Shown here: positions 1 to 5,668 of the stretch, piece by piece
Layout of the letters: each line of letters begins with the position of its first letter
How positions within the stretch are numbered: the stretch's first letter is position 1
DNA from: JBFMAE01 sp040756085
GTDB lineage: Bacteria > Desulfobacterota > BSN033 > UBA1163
Assembly (NCBI GenBank): GCA_040756085.1
Contig: JBFMAE010000106.1
Location: 1 to 7,494 of the forward strand
Direction: 5' to 3'
DNA length: 7,494 nt
The notes under the pieces: generated by a model
The model's input: only the letters and a program-made list of their open reading frames with translations
Databases searched by the model: none
Told to the model about the DNA's origin: nothing
Program-made: the position numbers and the translations under genes

Positions 1-250
1 GGGTTAAAAAGTTTTCCACAACCTGGCCAAGTTATGAGTCTCCCCCCAGACCCCCCTCTTTACTACGACGGTATGTCCATAAATGATTTTTACAAAAAGT
101 ACACAAATGATTATTCCGTAACAAAAATCTAAAAAATATTTGACAAATAAAAATAAATCTGATAAATTTATAAAGTTTTTTTTCATAAAAAATTTTTTAA
201 AATGATATGCTTTTAACCTATTGAAATTGTTATTTTTAAAAGGGAAGGGT
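1..250. other. Non-coding region upstream of the str operon
   Basis: No convincing gene is seen on either strand. The first 60 bases include two C6 runs (42-47 and 51-56). From about 80 the sequence becomes very AT-rich, with many A and T tracts, as is common upstream of strongly transcribed ribosomal operons. The 8-mer AAATGATT occurs twice (81-88 and 105-112). The likely promoter lies at 140-168, leaving an AT-rich leader of about 75 nt before rpsL. There is no rpoC 3' end and no clear terminator of an upstream gene. A small minus-strand reading frame covering most of this stretch has low-complexity composition and is not credible as a gene. Confidence 0.7.
140..168 (+). promoter_or_regulatory. 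Probable sigma70-type promoter for the str operon
   Basis: A perfect -35 hexamer TTGACA (140-145) is followed after 17 nt by TAAATT (163-168), which matches the TATAAT consensus at 4 of 6 positions. A-tracts directly upstream (121-139) resemble an UP element, as expected for a strong ribosomal promoter. Transcription would start near 175 and give a leader of about 75 nt before the rpsL ATG. The -35 match and spacing are seen directly; promoter function is inferred. In such an AT-rich stretch another -10 could be the real one. Confidence 0.5.
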
Positions 251-622
251 ATGCCTACAATTAATCAACTGGTTAGAGAAGGAAGAATGGGGACCAAGAG
301 TAAAACCTCTGCCTCTGCTCTTACAGGGTCTCCTCAAAAAAGGGGTGTTTGTATTCGAGTTTATACAACCACTCCCAAGAAACCCAATTCCGCCCTTCGA
401 AAGGTTGCCCGGGTAAGATTAACCAATGGTATCGAAGTCACCACTTATATCCCGGGAATTGGTCATAACCTCCAGGAACACTCCGTTGTCCTTATCCGGG
501 GGGGTAGGGTGAAAGACCTGCCAGGAGTTCGGTATCATATCATCCGTGGAACTCTGGATTCAGTAGGCGTTCAAGACCGCAAACAGAGCCGTTCTAAATA
601 CGGAGCCAAAAGACCTAAGTAA
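251..622 (+). CDS. rpsL: 30S ribosomal protein S12
   Basis: S12 sits at the decoding centre of the 30S subunit and helps monitor codon-anticodon pairing. The 123-residue product is full length for the family. The hallmark TTTPKKPNSALRKVARVRL (39-57) and GHNLQEHSVVLIRGGRVKDL (71-90) blocks are present. Lys43 and Lys88, where substitutions give streptomycin resistance in other bacteria, have the sensitive residues. Asp89, the methylthiolation site in E. coli, is kept. The ATG at 251 is chosen over an in-frame TTG at 221 because MPTINQLVR is the normal S12 start and AAAAGGG (238-244) lies 6 nt before it. Residues 10-27 are the only divergent part, with Ser27 where many homologues have Cys. It is first in the operon, 50 nt before rpsG. 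Confidence 0.97.
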   Translation: MPTINQLVREGRMGTKSKTSASALTGSPQKRGVCIRVYTTTPKKPNSALRKVARVRLTNGIEVTTYIPGIGHNLQEHSVVLIRGGRVKDLPGVRYHIIRGTLDSVGVQDRKQSRSKYGAKRPK

Positions 623-672
623 TTAACTTCTCTTAAAAAAGACTAGGGGGAGAGAAAGAAGAAGGAGTCACC

Positions 673-1143
673 ATGCCCAGAAAAAGAGAAGTGAAAAAAA
701 GAGAGATATTGCCGGACCCCAAATATCATTACACACTGACTGCCAAATTTATCAACGGGATTATGCGTCGTGGAAAAAAAAGTCTGGGGGAAAGGATTTT
801 CTATGGGGCCCTCGATATCATCAAAGATCGATCTCGTTCAGATCCGATCAAAATTTTTAATCAGGCGATGGATAATGTGAAACCTTTGATTGAGGTGAGA
901 CCCCGGAGGGTGGGTGGAGCCACCTATCAGGTCCCGGTTGAAGTGAGGACATCGAGGAAAATCGCCTTAGCGATCCGATGGATCATCAGTTTTGCAAAAC
1001 AGCGTACAGAAAAGACGATGGAGGAAAAGCTTGCAGGAGAATTGATCGATGCCGCCAACAACCGGGGGTCCTCCATCAAAAAGAAAGAGGATACGCATAA
1101 AATGGCCGAGGCCAATAAGGCCTTCGCCCATTATCGATGGTAA
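673..1143 (+). CDS. rpsG: 30S ribosomal protein S7
   Basis: S7 is a primary 16S rRNA-binding protein that nucleates assembly of the 30S head and lies near the E site. The 156-residue length is the common bacterial form. Conserved blocks are visible: YHYTLTAKFINGIMRRGKK (18-36), the family core around IFNQAMDNVKPLIEVRPRRVGG (61-82, a basic rRNA-binding segment), and the C-terminal KAFAHYRW. AGGAG at 663-667 lies 5 nt before the ATG. In E. coli, S7 represses its own message by binding the rpsL-rpsG spacer. The spacer here is only 50 nt and I cannot identify a matching structure. rpsG is followed by a 112-nt gap with an inverted repeat. Confidence 0.97.
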   Translation: MPRKREVKKREILPDPKYHYTLTAKFINGIMRRGKKSLGERIFYGALDIIKDRSRSDPIKIFNQAMDNVKPLIEVRPRRVGGATYQVPVEVRTSRKIALAIRWIISFAKQRTEKTMEEKLAGELIDAANNRGSSIKKKEDTHKMAEANKAFAHYRW

Positions 1144-1151
1144 AAGACAAT

Positions 1152-1230
1152 TGGAATACTGAAGTAATGGAGGAGTGGAATGATGTGTTAAGAAAAGATT
1201 TGCTCATTATTCCAACATTTCATTATTCCA
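1152..1230. repeat. Inverted array of 8-nt TGGAAT-type units, copy 1
   Basis: The left arm has TGGAAT-like hexamers starting at 1152, 1160, 1168 and 1176, exactly 8 nt apart, the second and third being the variants TGAAGT and TGGAGG. The right arm has the complement ATTCCA at 1209, 1217 (variant ATTTCA) and 1225, again 8 nt apart. Read on the other strand, the right arm repeats the left-arm order, including the odd TGAA-type unit in second place, but lacks one unit. The RNA could fold into a long imperfect AT-rich hairpin with an 8-nt bulge. A T6 run (1231-1236) follows directly, so a weak attenuator or terminator role is possible. It fills the rpsG-fusA gap and is related to the element at 6588-6696. 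Confidence 0.8.
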
Positions 1231-1255
1231 TTTTTTGAGATAGAGGTTTTCAAAC

Positions 1256-3343
1256 GTGTCCGATTCAGCATTAGCATTAAAAGAAAATATTCGAAATATT
1301 GGCATCATGGCCCACATCGATGCGGGGAAGACGACTACCACCGAGCGGATTCTCTACTACACCGGCGTCACCTACAAGATCGGAGAGGTGGACGAAGGTT
1401 CTGCAACCATGGACTGGATGGAGCAGGAAAAGGAGAGAGGGATCACCATCACCTCTGCGGCCACGACCTGTTTCTGGAAAGAACACCGGATTAATATCAT
1501 CGATACCCCTGGCCACGTTGACTTTACGATTGAAGTGGAGCGGTCCCTCCGCGTTCTGGATGGAGCCGTTGCGGTCTTCTGTTCGGTCGGGGGGGTGGAG
1601 CCCCAATCGGAGACAGTCTGGAGACAGGCCGATAAATACAGGATCCCGCGGATTGCCTTTATCAATAAGATGGATCGAACCGGTGCTGACTTTCAGGGAT
1701 GCCTCCAGATGATGGTGGACCGTCTCAAAACAATCCCTCTCCCTCTCCAGTTCCCAATTGGAAAGGAAGAAAGTTTTCAGGGAATGATCGATCTCATCTC
1801 CATGAAAGCCATCATCTATGATCCCCATAGCCTCGGGGACCGTTTTGACATTTTAGATGTTCCAGACGCTTACTTGAAGGAAGCCTCCCGGCAGAGGGAG
1901 ATCTTGATCGAGCGACTGGCTGAATGGGACGAAAGTTTGATGGAGAAATTTGTGGAGGGCAAGGAGATTTCTAAACCGGAATTGAAGCGGGCTTTGAGAA
2001 ATGTGACCCTCCAGTTAAAGGGGACTCCTGTGCTTTGTGGCGCAGCCTTTCGTAATAAAGGGGTCCAACCTCTGCTTGATGCCATCATTGACTACCTGCC
2101 CTCACCCCTCGATACCCCGCCAGTGAAAGGAGTGGACCTCCAAGGCCAAGAACTTTCTTTCTCTGCCAATAATGGACATCCCCTCTCCGCCTTAGCCTTT
2201 AAAATTATGAGTGATCCCTACACCGGACAGCTCACCTTCTTCCGGATCTATTCCGGATTTCTCAAGTCCGGAGATCCGGTCTTCAATCCTACCAAGGGGA
2301 AAAGGGAACGGATCGGACGTTTACTTAAAATGCATGCCAACAAGCGGGAGGAGATTAGAGAGGTCTCTGCCGGAGATATCTTTGCCGCAGTCGGCCTCAA
2401 ATATACCACGACCGGAGATACCATCTGCAATGAGAAAAGACCCATCATTCTTGAATCGATGAGTTTCCCTGAACCGGTGATCTCCATTGCCATTGAGCCT
2501 AAAACAAAAGGAGATCTTGAAAGATTGGGGACTTCCCTTCAAAAACTGACTCTGGAAGACCCATCGTTCAAAGTGAAGACGGATGAGGAAACGGGTCAAA
2601 CGATCATCTCTGGCATGGGGGAACTCCACCTGGAGGTTATCGTCGATCGACTCTTGAGTGAATTCAAAGTAGAGGCAAATGTGGGAAAACCCCAAGTGGC
2701 CTACCGGGAGACGATTACGAAGATGATCAGATCCGAAGGCCGGTTTGTCCGTCAATCGGGTGGAAGAGGTCAGTACGGTCATGTCTGGTTAACCGTCGAA
2801 CCTCAACCCCCGGGGAAAGGGTTTGAATTCGTCAATCGGATCTTTGGGGGAGCCATTCCCCGAGAATATATCCCTTCCGTCCAGAAGGGTGTGGAAGAGG
2901 CCATGGAAAAAGGGGTGCTGGCAGGTTTTCCAATGGTCGATATCAAGGTCACCCTGATCGACGGCTCCTTTCATGAAGTGGACTCCTCTGAAATGGCCTT
3001 TAAAATTGCTGGCTCCATTGGTTTCAAAGAAGGAACCCGCCAGGCCAGGCCTATCCTTCTCGAACCTTTGATGTCCATCGAAATTATCACTCCAGAGGAG
3101 TTTATGGGGCAGGTGGTGAGTGATCTCAATTCAAGAAGAGGCAAAACAACCAAAGTGGAATACCGAGGGGGTACCAATGTGATCGCCGGGGAAGTTCCCC
3201 TGGCCAATATGTTCGGATATGCGACCGAACTTCGGTCTCTTACTCAGGGAAGGGCGACATTTACCCTGCAATTTTCCCATTATAGTCCAGTTCCGCCATC
3301 CGTGAGTGAGGAGATCCTTTCCGAACTGAAAGGGGTCGCCTGA
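1256..3343 (+). CDS. fusA: Elongation factor G
   Basis: EF-G is the cytoplasmic GTPase that drives translocation of tRNA and mRNA, and it splits ribosomes together with RRF. The 695-residue product is full length. The G domain shows AHIDAGKT (19-26), RGITI (61-65), DTPGH (83-87) and NKMD (137-140). The G5 loop reads CGAAF (261-265) where many EF-Gs have CGSAF. Domain II follows (about 290-400), then III, with ISGMGELHLE (451-460). Domain IV begins near YRET (483-486), includes QSGGRGQYGHV (500-510), and keeps the tip His573 (equivalent to E. coli His583). Domain V contains NMFGYATELRSLTQGRA (651-667). The start is GTG at 1256 with AGAGG (1242-1246) 9 nt upstream, just after the repeat element. 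The stop lies in the loop of a small hairpin, and tuf follows after 30 nt. Confidence 0.97.
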   Translation: MSDSALALKENIRNIGIMAHIDAGKTTTTERILYYTGVTYKIGEVDEGSATMDWMEQEKERGITITSAATTCFWKEHRINIIDTPGHVDFTIEVERSLRVLDGAVAVFCSVGGVEPQSETVWRQADKYRIPRIAFINKMDRTGADFQGCLQMMVDRLKTIPLPLQFPIGKEESFQGMIDLISMKAIIYDPHSLGDRFDILDVPDAYLKEASRQREILIERLAEWDESLMEKFVEGKEISKPELKRALRNVTLQLKGTPVLCGAAFRNKGVQPLLDAIIDYLPSPLDTPPVKGVDLQGQELSFSANNGHPLSALAFKIMSDPYTGQLTFFRIYSGFLKSGDPVFNPTKGKRERIGRLLKMHANKREEIREVSAGDIFAAVGLKYTTTGDTICNEKRPIILESMSFPEPVISIAIEPKTKGDLERLGTSLQKLTLEDPSFKVKTDEETGQTIISGMGELHLEVIVDRLLSEFKVEANVGKPQVAYRETITKMIRSEGRFVRQSGGRGQYGHVWLTVEPQPPGKGFEFVNRIFGGAIPREYIPSVQKGVEEAMEKGVLAGFPMVDIKVTLIDGSFHEVDSSEMAFKIAGSIGFKEGTRQARPILLEPLMSIEIITPEEFMGQVVSDLNSRRGKTTKVEYRGGTNVIAGEVPLANMFGYATELRSLTQGRATFTLQFSHYSPVPPSVSEEILSELKGVA

Positions 3344-3349
3344 GACCCC
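3332..3349 (+). promoter_or_regulatory. Small perfect hairpin enclosing the fusA stop codon
   Basis: GGGGTC (3332-3337) and GACCCC (3344-3349) form a perfect 6-bp GC-rich stem. The 6-nt loop ends in the fusA TGA (3341-3343). No T-run follows, so it does not look like an intrinsic terminator. It lies 8 nt before the strong tuf Shine-Dalgarno sequence. A role in mRNA stability, processing or tuning the tuf:fusA ratio is conceivable but only inferred. A 6-bp match could also be chance. Confidence 0.4.
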
Positions 3350-3373
3350 AAAACCTAAAGGAGGGTGTGAGCC

Positions 3374-4573
3374 ATGTCGAAGCCTAAGTTTGAGAGGACG
3401 AAGCCGCATGTGAATGTGGGGACGATTGGTCATGTGGATCATGGGAAGACGACGTTGACGTCAGCGATCACGAGGGTTTTGGCGACGAGGAATTTAGCTT
3501 CCTATTTAGCGTTTGATCAGATTGACAAGGCGCCGGAGGAGAAGGAGCGGGGTTTGACGATCGCGATTGCGCATGTGGAGTATGAGACGGCGAGGCGTCA
3601 TTATGCGCACATCGATTGTCCGGGGCATGCGGATTATATTAAGAATATGATTACGGGTGCGGCGCAGATGGATGGGACGATATTGGTGGTTTCGGCGGCG
3701 GATGGTCCGATGCCTCAGACTCGGGAGCATGTGTTATTGGCGAAGCAGGTGCGGGTGCCGTATATAGTGGTATTTTTGAACAAGGTGGACATGGTGGAGG
3801 ATCCGGAGTTATTGGATTTGGTTGAGTTGGAGGTGCGGGAGTTATTGACGGGGTATGATTTTCCTGGGGAGGAGGCTCCGGTGATTCGGGGCAGTGCGCT
3901 CAAGGCGTTGGAGTGTGGGTGTGGGAAGGTGGAGTGTCAGTGGTGTAGTGGGATATGGAGGTTGATGGATTCGGTGGACACGTATATTCCGGAGCCGGTG
4001 CGGGAGGTGGACAAGGCGTTTTTGATGCCGGTGGAGGATGTGTTTACGATCTCGGGTCGTGGGACGGTGGTGACGGGGAGGGTTGAGCGTGGGGTGATCA
4101 AGGTGGGGGAAGAGGTGGAGGTGGTAGGGATACGGCCTACCTTGAAGACGGTGTGTACGGGGGTGGAGATGTTTCGCAAGACGTTGGATCAGGGTCAGGC
4201 GGGGGACAACATTGGGGTATTGCTTCGTGGGGTGAAGCGTGAGGAGGTGGAGCGGGGTCAGGTGATATCGAAGCCTGGGTCGATTACGCCTCATCGGAAG
4301 TTTCGGGCGGAGACGTATATTTTGACGAAGGAGGAGGGGGGTCGGCATACGCCGTTTTTTAATGGGTATCGGCCTCAGTTTTATTTTCGGACGACGGATG
4401 TGACGGGGGTAGCGGTATTGCCGGAGGGGGTGGAGATGGTGATGCCTGGGGACAATGTGCAGTTGACGGTGGAGTTGATTACGCCGATAGCGATGGAGAA
4501 GGAGTTGCGGTTTGCGATTCGTGAGGGGGGTCGGACCGTGGGGGCAGGCGTCATCAGCGATATCATCGAATAG
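3374..4573 (+). CDS. tuf: Elongation factor Tu
   Basis: EF-Tu is the GTPase that delivers aminoacyl-tRNA to the ribosomal A site. The 399-residue product has GHVDHGKT (19-26), switch I with RGLTI (59-63, usually RGITI), DCPGH (81-85, with catalytic His85), NKVD (136-139) and SAL (174-176). Domains II and III follow with no breaks (GRGTVVTGRVERG near 230; C-terminal GGRTVGAGVISDIIE). Right after the G5 motif is a cysteine-rich insert, Cys181, 183, 188 and 191, that could bind a metal. AAGGAGGG (3358-3365) precedes the ATG. Codon use is extreme: of the first 40 codons 27 end in G, 11 in T, 1 in C and 1 in A, against 8, 8, 16 and 8 in fusA. The final 12 sense codons (from 4535) revert to 7 ending in C. 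This suggests a conversion tract or transferred copy. A second tuf elsewhere is likely but not visible here. Confidence 0.97.
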   Translation: MSKPKFERTKPHVNVGTIGHVDHGKTTLTSAITRVLATRNLASYLAFDQIDKAPEEKERGLTIAIAHVEYETARRHYAHIDCPGHADYIKNMITGAAQMDGTILVVSAADGPMPQTREHVLLAKQVRVPYIVVFLNKVDMVEDPELLDLVELEVRELLTGYDFPGEEAPVIRGSALKALECGCGKVECQWCSGIWRLMDSVDTYIPEPVREVDKAFLMPVEDVFTISGRGTVVTGRVERGVIKVGEEVEVVGIRPTLKTVCTGVEMFRKTLDQGQAGDNIGVLLRGVKREEVERGQVISKPGSITPHRKFRAETYILTKEEGGRHTPFFNGYRPQFYFRTTDVTGVAVLPEGVEMVMPGDNVQLTVELITPIAMEKELRFAIREGGRTVGAGVISDIIE

Positions 4574-4590
4574 GGGGAAGGGGTTTCAAA

Positions 4591-4899
4591 ATGACAGCTC
4601 AGAAGATCAGGGTCTGCTTAAAATCTTACGATCACAAACTTCTGGACAAGTCAACCGCTGAGATCGTCGATACCGTTCGGCGAACGGGTGCCAATGTGGC
4701 GGGTCCCATCCCTCTCCCCACCAAGATCAATAAATTCTGTGTGCTGAGGTCCCCCCATGTCGATAAGAAATCAAGAGAGCAGTTCGAGATCCGGACCCAC
4801 AAGCGCCTTCTCGATATTTTAGAACCAACCCAGCAGACCGTTGATGCGCTTATGAAACTCGATCTGGCAGCTGGGATCGATGTAGAGATCAAGCTATAA
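4591..4899 (+). CDS. rpsJ: 30S ribosomal protein S10 (NusE)
   Basis: S10 is a 30S head protein. As NusE it also pairs with NusB in transcription antitermination and bridges ribosome and RNA polymerase through NusG. The 102-residue product is full length. The S10 signature is seen at ANVAGPIPLPT (34-44), followed by FCVLRSPHVDKKSREQFEIR (49-68) and THKRLLDILEPT (69-80). The ATG lies 17 nt after the tuf stop, and the G-rich GGGGGAAGGGG between them serves as Shine-Dalgarno. There is no room for a long S10 leader of the E. coli kind, so expression probably depends on read-through from the str genes. Codon use returns to that of the other ribosomal genes. A 78-nt gap with a nested palindrome separates it from rplC. 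Confidence 0.97.
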   Translation: MTAQKIRVCLKSYDHKLLDKSTAEIVDTVRRTGANVAGPIPLPTKINKFCVLRSPHVDKKSREQFEIRTHKRLLDILEPTQQTVDALMKLDLAAGIDVEIKL

Positions 4900-4906
4900 T
4901 TCCCTC

Positions 4907-4971
4907 CCCCCACCTTAATCCTCCCCCCTGCCTACCGCAGGCAGGCACTTGCGGGGGAGGAGAGGAGGGGG
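4907..4971. repeat. Nested palindrome in the rpsJ-rplC gap
   Basis: Three stems are nested. The outer arms 4907-4916 and 4962-4971 pair at 9 of 10 positions (one A-A mismatch, one G-U). The middle arms 4919-4927 and 4953-4961 pair perfectly over 9 bp (TCCTCCCCC with GGGGGAGGA). Inside is a separate 7-bp hairpin, CCTGCCT (4927-4933) with AGGCAGG (4939-4945), around a 5-nt loop. The inner hairpin looks inserted into the loop of a C-rich/G-rich palindrome. The 3' arm contains AGGAGGGGG (4963-4971), the best ribosome-binding sequence near rplC, so folding would hide it. There is no T-run, so an intrinsic terminator is unlikely. Such palindromes are often mobile intergenic repeats; that class assignment is inferred. 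Confidence 0.8.
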
Positions 4972-4992
4972 CGGCATTTGGGACGGAAAACA

Positions 4993-5655
4993 ATGAAAAG
5001 GACCTTAGGGATCATTGGCAGAAAATTGGGCATGACTCAAATCTTTCTTGAAGACGGTTCGGTCGTCCCGGTAACCGTTGTTGAAGCCGGTCCCTGCTCG
5101 GTGATCCAGAAGAAGACAAAGGAAAATGATGGTTACAACGCCCTTCAACTCGGGTTCCTTCCGAAGAAAGGCAAGAGGGTGAATAAACCCCTCTCCGGAC
5201 ATTTCAAAAAGGCAGGGGTAGGTCCTTACGTTCATATGAAGGAGTTCCGGGTAGAGGACGTAGAGGGGGTGGAGGCAGGCCAAGAGGTGACCCTGAGTCT
5301 CTTCAAACCTGGAGATGTGGTGGACGTCACGGGCCTGAGTCGAGGGAAGGGGTTTTCAGGAGTGATGAAACGTCATGGATTTCACGGCTCTCCTGGGTCT
5401 CATGGGACGCATGAATATTTCCGTCACGGAGGGTCTGTCGGTTCTGCCACTTATCCTCACCATACTTTTAAGGGGATGAAGATGCCGGGACAACATGGGA
5501 ATCGAAGGGTGACACTTCAAAATATCAAAGTCGTGGATGTGAAGGAGGATCAGAACCTGATCCTCCTTAAAGGTGGAATTCCCGGAAGCCCTACTGGGTG
5601 GGTCCTCATCAGGAGCGCCACCAAGAAGAACGCTTCTGCTGGTTCGTCGGTTTAA
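4993..5655 (+). CDS. rplC: 50S ribosomal protein L3
   Basis: L3 is an early-assembling 23S rRNA-binding protein whose long loop reaches the peptidyl-transferase centre. From the ATG at 4993 the product has 220 residues, slightly longer than the 209 of E. coli. The N-terminal GIIGRKLGMTQIF (6-18), DVTGLSRGKGFSGVMKRHGF (111-130) and the L3 signature FKGMKMPGQHGNRRVT (159-174) are clear. At the position of the E. coli methylated Gln150 there is Ser151, so that modification is not expected. The start is uncertain: an in-frame TTG at 4978 adds 5 residues and has a much better Shine-Dalgarno (AGGAGGGGG, 6 nt upstream), while the ATG has only weak GGGACGG but gives the more natural N terminus. rplD follows after 13 nt. 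Confidence 0.96.
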   Translation: MKRTLGIIGRKLGMTQIFLEDGSVVPVTVVEAGPCSVIQKKTKENDGYNALQLGFLPKKGKRVNKPLSGHFKKAGVGPYVHMKEFRVEDVEGVEAGQEVTLSLFKPGDVVDVTGLSRGKGFSGVMKRHGFHGSPGSHGTHEYFRHGGSVGSATYPHHTFKGMKMPGQHGNRRVTLQNIKVVDVKEDQNLILLKGGIPGSPTGWVLIRSATKKNASAGSSV

Positions 5656-5668
5656 GGAAAGGGATTGG

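Noticed and set aside
12..20. TTTTCCACA, 8 of 9 matches to a DnaA box
   Set aside because: It is a single copy with no cluster of boxes, no dnaA or dnaN nearby and no origin-like context.
4..186. Minus-strand reading frame of 60 codons upstream of rpsL
   Set aside because: It runs through the promoter and A/T tracts, has low-complexity composition, resembles no family and is explained by AT-rich non-coding DNA.
627..655. Weak hairpin in the rpsL-rpsG spacer (CTTCTCT with AGAGAAAGAAG)
   Set aside because: Pairing is imperfect and made of simple pyrimidine/purine runs; I cannot support an S7-binding site.
1277..1828. Minus-strand reading frame of 183 codons inside fusA
   Set aside because: It lies fully within the conserved EF-G GTPase domain and has no recognisable motif.
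3260..3286. Possible internal tuf promoter (TTTACC, then TATAGT)
   Set aside because: The spacing is 15 nt, the -35 match is weak and it lies within conserved fusA codons.
3842..4348. Minus-strand reading frame of 168 codons inside tuf
   Set aside because: It is a shadow of tuf: the G/T-ending codons remove stops on the other strand and give a His/Pro/Arg-rich nonsense product.
4907..4971. Intrinsic terminator between rpsJ and rplC
   Set aside because: The strong stem is not followed by a T-run and the downstream S10-operon genes have no promoter of their own that I can see.
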